From positions 74,104,500 through 74,168,499 of the forward strand of contig CM057827.1 of assembly GCA_030068075.1 (NCBI GenBank): 64,000 nt of DNA, in the 5' to 3' direction. This document shows, one piece after another, positions 23,671-34,639 of the stretch (its first letter is position 1; each line of letters starts with the position of its first letter). The notes beneath the pieces were generated by a model. That model saw only the letters and a program-made list of their open reading frames with translations, was not told where the DNA came from and did no database searches. This DNA comes from Paguma larvata (lineage: Eukaryota > Chordata > Mammalia > Carnivora > Viverridae). The position numbers were made by a program, and so were the translations under genes.

Positions 23671-23672
23671 AG
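23671..23672 (+). other. Candidate splice acceptor before the OR4K-like gene
   Basis: A strong pyrimidine tract (ccattttgtttttattttag) ends in AG eight bases before the first ATG (23680) and 25 bases before the second (23698). It suits an untranslated exon spliced to the coding exon. Confidence 0.5.
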
Positions 23673-23697
23673 GCACCATATGCCAACAGCCAAACAA

Positions 23698-24639
23698 ATG
23701 GAGAAGAAACAAAATCATTCCATGGTGTCTGAGTTTATTTTGCTGGGCCTCACAGAGGTTCGTGAGTTACAACTTTGTTTATTTTTGTTTTTTTCCATTA
23801 TCTATGTACTCACCGTATTAGGCAACCTCATTATTATCTTTGTAGTAAAACTGGACCCTCAGTTACACTCTCCCATGTATTTCCTGCTGGCCAACCTCTC
23901 CTTTATTGATATGTCTCTGGCCTCCTTTGCTACTCCTAAAATGATCTGTAACCTAATTAGTGAATATAAGGCTATCTCCTATAAAGGCTGCATGGCCCAG
24001 ATGTTCTTCCTTCACCTTTTAGGTGGAAGTGAGATGATGTTACTTGTAGCCATGGCAATTGATAGATTCATTGCTATATGCAAACCCCTCCATTACAAGA
24101 ATATCATGAGCCATCGTGTTTGCATTGCACTTGCACTTCTCTCCTGGACCACTGGTTTTGTACACACTATGAGCCAAATGGTGTTCACAGTGACTTTACC
24201 ATTCTGTGGCCCCAATGTTGTGGATAGTTTTTTTTGTGATCTGCCTCAAGTCATTACACTTGCCTGCACTGACACTTATATCTTGGAGCTATTGGTCATT
24301 GCATTCAGTGGACTACTCGCTTTGTTCTGTTTCACCCTTCTGTTCATCTCTTACAGCATCATTCTGATTACTGTCTGGCATCGCTCCTCCACTGGGTCTT
24401 CCAAGGCTTTGTCCACTCTTTCTGCCCACATTACAGTGGTGGTGCTGTTCTTTGGACCTTGCATCTTTATCTATATATGGCCATTCAGCAGGATCTCCAT
24501 AGATAAGATCCTTTCTGTGTTTTACACAATTTTCACTCCCCTTTTAAATCCAATCATCTACACATTCAGGAATAAAGACATGAGAAAAGCAATAAGAAAA
24601 ATAAAGACCAAGCATGTGAATCTCGGATCGACTTTTTAA
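23698..24639 (+). CDS. Olfactory receptor, family 4, OR4K-like
   Basis: Intact odorant GPCR of 313 residues from the second in-frame ATG. The first ATG at 23680 would add six residues (MPTAKQ). I prefer 23698 because it places the start ten residues before the SEFILLGL motif, as in its relatives. Seen: N6-H-S glycosylation site, GN at 42-43, PMYFLL from 59, Cys98 and Cys180, SY at 218-219, KALSTLSAH at 236-244, NPIIY at 284-288. The helix-3 motif is IDRFIAIC, i.e. DRF instead of DRY at 122-124. It is clearly family 4, with features of subfamily K (LLGGSEMMLLVAMAIDR is shared with OR4K13), but I cannot match it to one human gene. It may be a K member lost in human. No lesion is visible. Confidence 0.93.
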   Translation: MEKKQNHSMVSEFILLGLTEVRELQLCLFLFFSIIYVLTVLGNLIIIFVVKLDPQLHSPMYFLLANLSFIDMSLASFATPKMICNLISEYKAISYKGCMAQMFFLHLLGGSEMMLLVAMAIDRFIAICKPLHYKNIMSHRVCIALALLSWTTGFVHTMSQMVFTVTLPFCGPNVVDSFFCDLPQVITLACTDTYILELLVIAFSGLLALFCFTLLFISYSIILITVWHRSSTGSSKALSTLSAHITVVVLFFGPCIFIYIWPFSRISIDKILSVFYTIFTPLLNPIIYTFRNKDMRKAIRKIKTKHVNLGSTF

Positions 24640-24681
24640 CTGAAACATTACAATCATCAAAGGCGTGCTCATCATTGTTGC

Positions 24682-24697
24682 CATCATCATCATCATC
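24682..24697. repeat. Short (CAT)n run
   Basis: Five CAT units about 40 bp beyond the stop codon of the OR4K-like gene, in its likely 3' UTR. Confidence 0.8.
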
Positions 24698-24904
24698 TAA
24701 AGCTTCTGCGGTATACGATTTCTTATCAAACACAAGAAACACATTTTGGGAAATGGTAATCCTTCCCTATACAAGCATATATATGCAATAAAACATCCTA
24801 AATTATTCACCCAAATATAAACCATTCTAATATAATTCTAATATAATCACATTTACATATGTTGTAATTTTCAGGTTTTTTGAAAACTAAATGAGATTCT
24901 AAAT

Positions 24905-25100
24905 AACTATTTATTAAGTGTCAGCCATGGATGAGGCACTTAGCATGTATTTTCTCTTAGATTCACAATGAAGAAAATAGAGCATATTATTATTCTCAGT
25001 AGAGAATCAGCATTATAAAATTTAATGATTGCCACAGAAATTCTAAGTACTAGACCAAGAATCAGATCCAAACTCTTACTTCAAAATCTATGCTTTTATA
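24905..25100 (-). mobile_element. MIR SINE fragment
   Basis: Antisense MIR layout: 'tttattaagtgtcagccatggatgaggcactta' type opening, then the fossil equivalents of the middle and the 'actagaccaagaatcagatcc' end (cf. MIR '..gagccgggattcgaaccc'). Old and diverged; part of it is duplicated at 26564. Confidence 0.6.
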
Positions 25101-25133
25101 ATAGATTTTCTATCTAAATTTTAATAACTTTCA
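24990..25133 (+). repeat. 144-bp direct repeat, copy 1
   Basis: Matches 26564-26707 at 140 of 144 positions by eye, in the same orientation, offset 1574 bp. It contains part of a MIR element plus following unique sequence, so it is a local duplication and not two independent SINE insertions. Confidence 0.92.
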
Positions 25134-25499
25134 TAAATTTATTTCTTGTCCCCTCCTTCACATATTCTCAATAAATAACTCCAACAAGAGCAAAAAAAGA
25201 ATTCCCACTGACATGAAAATAAAAAGTCACCAGCAATTTCAGTGCTTCATACCTCTGATTTAAAAGAGAAGTGTATTAAGTTATCTTAAAAGATTGATCC
25301 CAATAATCAAGGTGTTAATCAACACTAGTTTTAGCATTCCTCAAAAGGGTAGGGAAGATAATGTATGAGACTCAAATGGTCGTGGTGTCTCATGATATTT
25401 GATACCAAGTAATAAAAGTAAATGAAAATGTTTTCCACATTGACTGCATCAATTTACATTCACATAAACAACGCACAAAGATAACATTCTATGGAGACA

Positions 25500-25610
25500 A
25501 ACAGTGACTACACTTATCCTGATGAACATTAAGTAATGTATAAAACTGCTGGATCAATTGTACATCTGAAACTAATAAAATATTGTACATTTATTATATT
25601 TAAAGTAAAT
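25500..25610 (+). mobile_element. Short L1 3' end fragment
   Basis: Ends with 'gtacatctgaaactaataaaatattgtac', the typical end of older carnivore L1 3' UTRs. Only about 100 bp remain. Confidence 0.6.
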
Positions 25611-25864
25611 TAGTATATTTTAAGTAAAGTAAGTGAGAATGATATAACCCAATAAAATTTTAAACTTGATGCACTCCACCAAGCTAAGTATCATCATCAG
25701 ATTTATTAGATCAAGAGAAAAGAAGAAAGTAATTGGCAGTAAAAGAAGACAGCCATGGACAACATGGACAATAGTAATAAAATGATGATTGTAGAAATTA
25801 AGAATATTTCCTCCTGAACTATGTATTAGGGTAACTGTGTATTTATAAAGAAATTTCAAATTCC

Positions 25865-25890
25865 TTTTCTTTTCTTTTCTTTTCTTTTTC
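25865..25890. repeat. (TTTTC)n microsatellite
   Basis: Five TTTTC-type units (cttttcttttcttttctttt), interrupted at the end. Confidence 0.9.
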
Positions 25891-25899
25891 TTCACCAAG

Positions 25900-26563
25900 A
25901 TGTTGATGATTAACTTTACATTTAGTCTCTAGGCTACAGAATATTCCTGTGGGATTATGACTAAACTAAAGGAAATCTCAACAAGACACTGAGATGCATA
26001 TAGGAAGCTATAAGAACTTTTAGTTGTCCATTTGGAGAAAAATGGGAGAATATCTTAATTTGTAGGCAGGATAAACTAATCTTTCAACTGAAGCAATTAT
26101 CTTTGATTGGAAATTTAAATAAAGGTGGAGTGGAGTACATAGATTCTAAGCAACAAAATGGGAAGATGATTCAAAATATTTCTCTGGTGACTCTCTGCCC
26201 CATATTAGCTTTTCTCTAGTCCTCTCTCTTTAGTAATAGCTACAAGTCTGAAAATGACTTTCCCTGAACTCCCTTGCAAACTTATTTCTATCAGGTTCTA
26301 TTAGTGGAAGACACTTACATGATATTGGAAGGCAAGAAAAAGGGGAGAAGCTTTACGTTCCTCTGCTTTGGGCTCTGGCAGCAGCAATATCAGGCAACTG
26401 TGGACTCCATAAGTACTTTGGGGGGCTCAGCAGCATTAGTAAGGTCGAAGGGTCCAAAGCACTTCATCGAGTGCATATTGTTACTCAGTAATGGAATAGA
26501 GGTTCCAACATCAGTAATGGCAGCACTCTCCCAGCAGCATTTAGGGATTCTGGGTAATGTCTC
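25900..26563. other. Intergenic, no gene seen
   Basis: Between the two copies of the 144-bp repeat. 26210-26560 is less AT-rich than its surroundings and may be an ancient repeat that I cannot name. A 100-residue open frame here (26274-26576) has no recognisable domain. Confidence 0.45.
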
Positions 26564-26707
26564 TTATTCTCAGTAGAGAATGAGCATTATAAAATTTAAT
26601 GATTGTCACAGAAATTCTAAGTACTAGACCAAGAATCAGATCCAAACTCTAACTTCAAAATCTATGCTTTTATAATAGATTTTCTATCTAAATTTTAATA
26701 ATTTTCA
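26564..26707 (+). repeat. 144-bp direct repeat, copy 2
   Basis: Second copy of the repeat at 24990-25133. Four substitutions are seen between them (for example gagaatgag versus gagaatcag; gattgtcac versus gattgccac). Sequence on both sides of each copy differs sharply. Confidence 0.92.
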
Positions 26708-26989
26708 AGTTAGTAGTTGTTATTTACTCTTACCCTCAGTAATATCATTTTCTCCTCTTTGATCCTCATTTCTGAGCTGTGATATTTTCATTTTCAACTT
26801 TCTACTGAGCTGTTCCTTGGATATCTCAAAGGTGTCTCAAGCCTAAAATGTGAAAACCAAATTAATTACCTACCTTCCCAAAGCTGCTATTTTTCCTGCA
26901 CTCCCTATCTGAGGTTAATAAGATCCTGTCCAACTTAATGGTTCAATTTAGAAGCAAAAAGTTTACATCCTATTACATATAAATTGGTG

Positions 26990-28580
26990 CACTTAATGGT
27001 GTCACACATTCTGCTGAGGTTCTGTTGACTTTTCCACATTTTGGTTCTTTCTTGGACTGTTCCTATCTATGGGTCATCTCTCCAGTGATTTCTGCATTTG
27101 AGTTATTGTATTCTACAACTTCAAAATCTCCATTTTAAAAAAAATAATTCTTGTATCATTTCTGATACCCTCTACTTGATAAGCTATTGTAATACCTTTC
27201 TCTGCTTCTTCAGACATGCTTTCCTTTACTTCTCAAAATGTATTTATAATAGCTACTTTGAAGTGTTTTTTTTTTCTGATAAGTGCAACATCTGAGTACC
27301 CACAAAAGTGGTTTCTATGGATAGAAATATGCACCTTTTATTCCATATATGGGGCATAATTTTGTTTTTCTTCACATGTCTCATCAGTTTTGGTTAAAAC
27401 TGGACTTTTTTTTTTTATTATGTATTCTAGTAACTCTGGTTCCTGATCCCTCTCCTCTCCAATGTTGACGTTCGTGGAATTGTCCGATTGGTTGGGTGTC
27501 TAGCTCCTTGGGTGAAGGGACCTTGAAGTTTATTGCCCCTGCAGTATGTAGCCTCTGATGACCTGCTCAGGTTTTCATCCTTGTTTTTAATCTTGCAGTT
27601 TGTTTACCTTTGGAACATCATAAGCCACTTATTTGTCTGGTTTTGCTTAAGTCTCCTAGGCCAGGTAGAATGCCATTCTTTACTAGTAGTCATGTGTGTG
27701 GCATAGAGGCTGCTATCACAGTTCGAAGGGTGTACATTTTGCCCCACATCAATCAGGGACTTATAGCTGGATGTTCCCTCTCCAGTGTTTCCTGAGGCGC
27801 ACAGACTTGGGCACTTGCAGTGTCTTCCAGATTAACAGGAATTTGTGTGGCTTTTTTTAAAGCTTGCCATCCTAGGAGTTGGCCTTAGTATGGGGCTGCT
27901 TATTTTGCAGAGATTATTAAGTTAGAGGTTGTGCTTAACCTTCTTGTTTTACTGAGGCTTCCACCTTTTGTTGATAGATCTGTGTGTGCCTTGTAGAATC
28001 TTTTCATTTCTGCTCCATACCTTTGTCTGATTTCTCCTAAATGGATGCAGCCATTGCATGCACATAGTCTCCTTTATCCCCATGGTTGACTGTGATCCCA
28101 GTAGGGTTTCTCTTGTGTCTCTCACTTTCTTTCTATCCTTTAAACTTCTGTGTGCCATACAATGTGGTTTGTTGATACCTGTACAGTGGTGCTATAAGTG
28201 CCTTCTTAATTGCTCTTCACCAAGAGCTCCATTGTTTCTGACATTGCATTTTAAATGGAACTCTCCAAGCTCAGTTCCACATAAAACCAGGCCTGCTCAG
28301 GTAGAGTTATGGAGCTCTTCATACTTACGGTATGCCTGTCCTTCTGTGCAGAACCTGAGTACCACTGCACAGGAGCTGATGGCAGAGTCAGCAGCCTATT
28401 TCTCCCAAATGACATCCCTACTGTATGAGTGGGCACTAGGAGAGCAAAGACCCTGGTCATCTCAACTTGCCCCTTCTGGTGTGAACTTCTTCTCTAACTA
28501 AATTGGACGATGGGGTGCTGAGATGGGTCCCAAGTGTTCTTAGCCTGCCCTGTCTGGAGTCGAGTTGTGGTCGTCATTGG
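26990..28580 (-). mobile_element. Ancient L1 5' half (ORF1 side and 5' UTR), antisense
   Basis: A long segment of less AT-rich antisense sequence. 27000-27420 has the wording of old L1 ORF1-side sequence (ttcttggactgttcctatct; cttcttcagacatgctttcc; ataagtgcaacatctgagtac). 27430-28570 is GC-richer, like an L1 5' UTR. Open frames within it are chance frames. Confidence 0.5.
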
Positions 28581-28599
28581 TTATTATTACTTTTATTAT

Positions 28600-28870
28600 C
28601 ATTATTATTAATTACTGTGGTAAGAACACATACCATGAGAAGCACCCTCTTGACACATTTTTAAGTGCACAATATAGTATTATTAGCCAGAGGGATACTG
28701 TTATACAGCAGATCTCCAGAAGTAATTAATCTTACATAACTGAAACAAAGTACTCATTGAACAGCAACTCCCCAATTACTCCTCTGTCCAACTTCTGGCA
28801 ACTACCATTCTCTGTTTCCATGAGTTTGACTGCTTAAATATCTTATATAAGTGGAATCTTTGCCCTATAA
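28600..28870 (-). mobile_element. Ancient L1M 3' end, antisense
   Basis: Words such as 'gacacatttttaagtgcaca' and 'aacttctggcaactaccatt' followed by 'gtttccatgagtttgactg' match the 3' end of L1M-type elements. Confidence 0.6.
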
Positions 28871-29559
28871 GTAGGTGTGGAATGGGGAAAGATAACCTCT
28901 TCATTTCCTTGGTGCTCATCTGGAATAGAACTTTTTCAACACTGAAGTCCTTAGCCTTCCAGTGTAAAACCTGAGGCCACACCCTAGACTAGAAGCTGTG
29001 CAGAAAGGGAATCCCTATCTTCCTGACCATACCTGCCTACACCAGAGTACCCACAGTAGAGTAGAAAAGGGTTTCTAGAATACGGAGCTGGGAGGTCAGG
29101 GAAAGGAGACATGGGATGGGGTGTGGTTTAACTGCTAGACTTAGTGTTCTTAAGCTTTAGTAGATTTTCTTAAATAATCACTTCTCTACTTTCTGCATGC
29201 CCTAGGACAATTTCTGGAGACTCTCTGTTATTGTTCTCTATAAGTTTCACTAGCAAAGCATTTATTTTGTTGGGGAGAGTCCACCAGCTTCTCTCCTTTT
29301 GTTGGAGAGAGAGTCCAACACTTTGCCAGTCCAAAAGTCCCTACCACATTCAATTCTGATGCAGAAAATCTACAGACAATATTATGGAACACACCACTTG
29401 ACCTGTTCAATGTGTCATCTGTCATGAACACTCTGTTACCAAAGTTTCACAATTCTACTTAACAATTTCATCAATACCTCTTCTCTATCACCCTCGAAGG
29501 CCTTAGGTCAGACTTTCATCACAGTACTACTACCATCACTCTATGAAAACTAAATTCTC

Positions 29560-30070
29560 TAAGGTCTCTATTTTAGCATTTCAGTAACTCCTCGTTAACC
29601 ATGGAATATATTCCAAACGACTTTGATTGATTTTAAGGCCCTTCAATGTTCTTATTCTATCCAAACTTTCTGTCCTCATCAAAAATTCTCCCCTCTTCAC
29701 AACCCAAGCTATCATATACTTCAAACATATTTGCTATTTTCTGTCTACTTAATATGTCAGAATACTCTATGCTTCCATGTCTCCCTACATATGATTTTTT
29801 TCTGCCTAGATTTTTCTTCTTGCTTGTTTGTGCAGCCAATCAATACCTATCATTAAAGACATAGTTGCCTCTTTGGGGATAGGAACTTCTTTTAGGAGAG
29901 ATTTGCAAACTCCATAAAATAAAGTGTGATTTAATGTTTGCATATCATCACATTTAGTGATTCATTATTTGGGATCAGTATTGAATAATAAGATTTTGAG
30001 ATCCTTGAGGACAGAAAGGTTCCTGACATAAAGTATGGGCTCAAAAAGGTTGGGGACTTGCTGAATTCAA
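29560..30070 (+). mobile_element. L2 LINE fragment
   Basis: Diverged L2 3' region: 'ttttaaggcccttcaatgtt' near the start and 'agatccttgaggacagaaag' followed by 'ataaagtatgggctcaaaaa' near the end. Only the general order supports the call. Confidence 0.5.
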
Positions 30071-32092
30071 TATCTATTTTAAGGCTTCACCTTAGCCACT
30101 TGAGAACTGGTTGGAAATAGTTTCCTTATTTCTTAGAACAAAATCTATACTGTAAGTATTTATGCTTCTAGAAAACAAATTTGAAGTTAGAATACCTAAA
30201 TTTTTCCTCAGAATTTTCTTTAGAAGGAATCAAATGACAGTTTTTCAACACTAGAGAGTTGAAAGATATAAGAGAACAGAAAGCAAATTCACTCAATAAA
30301 TCAACCAAAACTAAGAAATTAAATTAAGGGTAGAAGTGAAAACTAAATACAAACTCTGCCTACAAGGAATATACAGTAAAGTAATATAAATGAGAATATT
30401 AAACATTTGAGGACAGGGAAAGAATACGTCAAGAATCATAGAATTTTACCCTGGCTAATAACGTTGGATGAATACTTAACAAGGAGTAAAGAATTATTAA
30501 TGTGGAAAATACAGGATATAGAGGGGTATTAACTGGGTCAGAATCCATAGTTGAACCAAAAAAGAAGATTGAATTAAGCAGTCACTAAAAGTGGTTTAAA
30601 CCCATTGTCCCGAAAGAGCATGAATACATTTTAGGCTAGCTGTAACCAATTGGTCAAGTATACTACAAAAAATGTGAACATCTACTTATATTTCTTTTAA
30701 TTGGAAAAGATAAGAAAGATTTACCAGTATTTAATACTCGTATTTTTTTGGTACTGTAAATTAATCTGTATAATACCTGGTTACATTACATATAATACTT
30801 AAAGTTATCTAAAAACATGTGAGTTAACCAAAAGACAGAGATTTAGAGCAGTTATTTGCTTTGAACACATTACTATGTAGTATAGCTTAGGTGTGCCAAA
30901 ACAGAAGAAAGGGATACTTAAAGTTTATGTTATCTTATTTTAACTTAATTTGTTCTCCAAAACTTTAGAAGGGGATTAAATAGATTTATGCCAATTTGCC
31001 TTGCACTGAAGATAATTCTAATTTTAAAACTCACATAAATGAGTGAGTGGTGATAAATGGTGATAAAATAATAGAGTTGACAATTTTGCCCATAATATGA
31101 ACTTTTGCCAACTAAATCACAAAGTAAGAGAAAGACAAGTTATTAGAACTGATAATAAACTGGCTAAAAACATATTAAATTATTAAGAAACATATTTTAC
31201 AATATAGATTTACTTCCATTATCAACAATGAACTTGACAATGTATACTGTACCTTAGCTAGTGATTACGATTAGCAAAACATATATATATATTGTTTATA
31301 TATATATATATATATAAATCAATACATAAAACAAAATAAAACTCTATAATTTTTTCAGTATTAATGTTTGCAGGATAATAAATCAAAGGCTTTAAATTTC
31401 TCTCTAAATGTAATAAAAAGTGTTATGAATGTTTCTTGCTAATAGCAAAAGAACAAAAAGCTCATTTCTGCCACTGTTAATAATAGCTAAAATGAGTAAC
31501 TTGATCATAAATAAAATATGTTCTTTATCAGTAAACAGTAATGAAAAGTACATAGAAACTATTTTTAATGATTTGGAAATCTAATGATTTGTAGTAGAAT
31601 CAGTTATGTCCTATAGAGAGGAGTTTTGCTTTATACAAAAGTATTGATGATTTTAAAATTTGTATATAAAAAACTCTCCTCAACTGTAATGACTCTTATA
31701 CTAAAAGCAATGTCTATGACAGAAATCTACATTTAGTCATGGGTTAAGTGGTGAATGTGACTGGAATTAAATAGACTTTGACATAAGAGACAATGATATG
31801 AGCCAATTTGAAAATTATTAATGACATCTTTTTCGGCAAGTTATTGAAACAATCTTTGAAGACTGGGGGTACAAAGTATACCAAAGTCATCAATTATTAT
31901 TAATTTTGTAAAATAAACAGAATAACGAAAATTTACTATAATGCTTTATAGTAAAAGCGACAGTATTATGAAACTATTTTGTGCCGTGTAGATAGTTTTT
32001 GAAAATCTCATAGCAAAGTACCTAAATTTAAAAAAAATAATTGAAATTTTAGTGTGCATAAAGTTGGACTAGCAATGTATAATGCTAATTAT
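30071..32092. other. Intergenic, no gene seen
   Basis: Two kilobases of very AT-rich sequence with no CAN SINE, no recognisable LINE and no coding signal. Confidence 0.5.
31280..31317. repeat. (TA)n microsatellite with palindromic layout
   Basis: Two TA runs separated by 'ttgttta'; self-complementary and able to form a cruciform. Confidence 0.85.
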
Positions 32093-32232
32093 TTTTAATT
32101 TAAATTCAAGTTAGTTAACATACAGTGTGTCTTAGCTTCACGAGTAGAACCCATTGATTCACCTCTTACATATGATACCCACTGCTCTTCCCAAAATGCA
32201 CTCTCCTTAATGCCCATCACCCATTTTAGCAT
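32093..32232 (-). mobile_element. L1 3' UTR fragment, antisense
   Basis: Antisense 3' UTR words 'aagttagttaacatacagtg' and 'ccttaatgcccatcacccat', shared with the copies at 36160 and 52594. Confidence 0.75.
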
Positions 32233-32280
32233 AATTATTTTAAAATTTCTACTTCCTGAATATATTAATATTGTACATAT

Positions 32281-32505
32281 ATTTTTATAAATTTTTTTAA
32301 CATTTATTTATTTTTGAGAGACATAGAGACAGAGCGTGAGCAGGGGAAGGGCAGAGAGAGAGGGAGACACAGAATCTGAAGCAGGCTCCAGGCTCTGATG
32401 AGCCGTCAGCACAGAGCCCGATGTGGGGCTCGAACTCATAGGCTGTGAGATCATCACCTGAGCCGAAAGTCGGCCGCTTAACCAACTGAGCCACTCAGGC
32501 GCCCC
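32281..32505 (-). mobile_element. CAN SINE (SINEC), young copy
   Basis: Antisense near-consensus copy flanked by a perfect 15-bp duplication, taatattgtacatat, at 32266-32280 and 32506-32520. The internal segment has a few extra bases around 'gctctgatgagccgtc'. Confidence 0.95.
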
Positions 32506-32520
32506 TAATATTGTACATAT

Positions 32521-33894
32521 TATATGCCATCAATAGTAAATTTATAACATACAGAGATCTGTTTTCATGTTTGGGATGTTATGTTCAAATAAGTCTGGAG
32601 ATTATTCATCTGAAAAAATTACCCATTGTTGTTGTAAGAGGATAGCCTGGAGTAATATGAGGGAAAGCAAGTGTCCAGTAATTCAAAGACATCTACAGTG
32701 CCTATAGCACAACTAACCAACTAATATTCTCATGTCCGTTGTAATCAAGCCAATGCCCAGAGAGAACGATAGCATGTGACAGGGCCAGAAATTAAGTGTA
32801 AACCTCACCCCTGGTCATGCTAGGGCAGCAGCATCAGTGTCCTAACAACTCCCACTGAAATTTGGATTCCCAGAGCTCCAACAAATCTGCCTCCAAAGTG
32901 ATTCACATCTTTATAAAAGAACCAGAAGATAGTACATACATTCATAATACAGAGCATCGCAGAGAGTGAAAAGCAGATCTTTAATTTTAAATAACCTCTT
33001 GAACACATTTTTCTTCATACTGTCCCTTTAGAGCAGGTAAGTGGAAATATTATTAAGAGCTAATTCAATAGAGGGTTAATATACTGAAAATGGTATTTTA
33101 ATTTTGCGTTGGCTGGAAGGAAAAGGCTGTGGTTTTAGAGACATCAAATGCTCTCTCACTGGGAAATCACATTACTACTTCACAACGACCTATGACCAAG
33201 AGTTTTCATACAAATGTGTAAAATATATCCTCTCAAAATGATACTAAAGAGTAAACTTGGCAGTAGGTGCTCAATGATTAAAAATTATGAGTGAAATTAA
33301 GAAAAGTAAATTGTGAGCATCCAGATAACTCAATATCATTGAAAACAAGGTAACCACTAGAAACACATTTTTTTCATAGAAAAGAGATATGTTTATTTTC
33401 ATCATTTTAGGTACTGACAAAACGTAAATAAGCAGATCCTAGTGACAGTTGGATAAGGAGCTGGCAAGGGAGAATTAATGACCAGAATGGGAGAGGTAGA
33501 AAATTTCTGAATAAGACTGACCATCAGGCCATAAATACAAATGAGATCTTAGGAAAAAGAAGTACTTCCAAGATGTTCGTATGCATGTGAATGAAGGAAA
33601 ATGTGAATAATTTAGGAAACTCATATGCGTATTCTAAATAGCAGGAAAATATCAAGAAAAACATTTAACAAAAAGAGGATAATGAGTGTCCAAATATATG
33701 AGACAGTCAGAAATATAAATTCAAATAGGGGACATTAAGAAATTTAAAACTTAAGTCATATCAGATCCACAGTTATGTCATCAAAGGCCTCAGAGTGAAC
33801 TATATTTGAATACAAGCAGCTAGATAGGTCAGAAAGCTATTGAAAAATACTAATCTAATATGTAAAGATATGTTTACTTAAGAATAAAAGTAAA
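32521..33894. other. Intergenic, no gene seen
   Basis: AT-rich sequence without recognisable elements or coding signal. Confidence 0.5.
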
Positions 33895-34215
33895 AAATGT
33901 ATAATAGTTTGAGTTTTATTGAACATAACTCATACAATATGAAATTTACCTGTTTTAAATACACATTTCAGCAATTATTACTGTTTTCACGTAACTATGC
34001 AACCATCACCACAATCTTATTTGAGATCATTTCATGGCCACAGAAAGAAAACTCATGCCCATTTACACCTACTCCCCAGCTCAAGGTCACCACTTTGTAC
34101 TGATGTACTTTCTGTCTCTACAAATTTGTGTTTAACAAACATTTCATATAATAAAATCATGCATGTGGCCTTTTGTGTCTTTCTTCTTTTACTTAGCATG
34201 TTTTTGAGGTCCTTG
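33895..34215 (-). mobile_element. Ancient L1M 3' end, antisense
   Basis: Same element type as at 28600 and 53205: 'tatgcaaccatcaccacaat', 'ggtcaccactttgtactgat' and 'tttacttagcatgtttttga' are diverged versions of shared words. Confidence 0.65.
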
Positions 34216-34433
34216 AGTATTTAGGATAAGTATACATAATTTTTGAAAACATATAATTAGTGAGGATTGAAATTTTTATTGTTTTCTTAAAGTGCCCACA
34301 ATGAAAGAAGGAAATATTTACATAAATCAATTATTGTTATATCAAGTAATATGTATCATATACACATGAGCAAGAGCAGAAATACTGATATCCAAATAAT
34401 TAATAAAACAAGTCTTGAGTTGCTTTCCTTTTT

Positions 34434-34617
34434 TTTAAGTTTATTTATTTTGAGAGAGAGTGAGTGGGGGAGAGACAGAGAGAGAGAAAATCCCAAGCAG
34501 ACCTTGTGCTCTCAGTGTGGATACCAAACTTGGGGCTCAAACCCACAAACTATAAGAGATCATGACCTGAGCCTAAACCAAGGGTTGGACGCTTAACTAA
34601 CTGAGCCACCCAGCTGC
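34434..34617 (-). mobile_element. CAN SINE (SINEC)
   Basis: Antisense copy, slightly short. The flanks tcttgagttgctttcctttt (about 34412) and tcttgacttatttctttttt (about 34619) are an imperfect target-site duplication. Confidence 0.9.
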
Positions 34618-34639
34618 CTCTTGACTTATTTCTTTTTTA

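Noticed and set aside
26274..26576. 100-residue open frame as a gene
   Set aside because: No domain, no conserved start context, and its end overlaps the 144-bp duplicated repeat.
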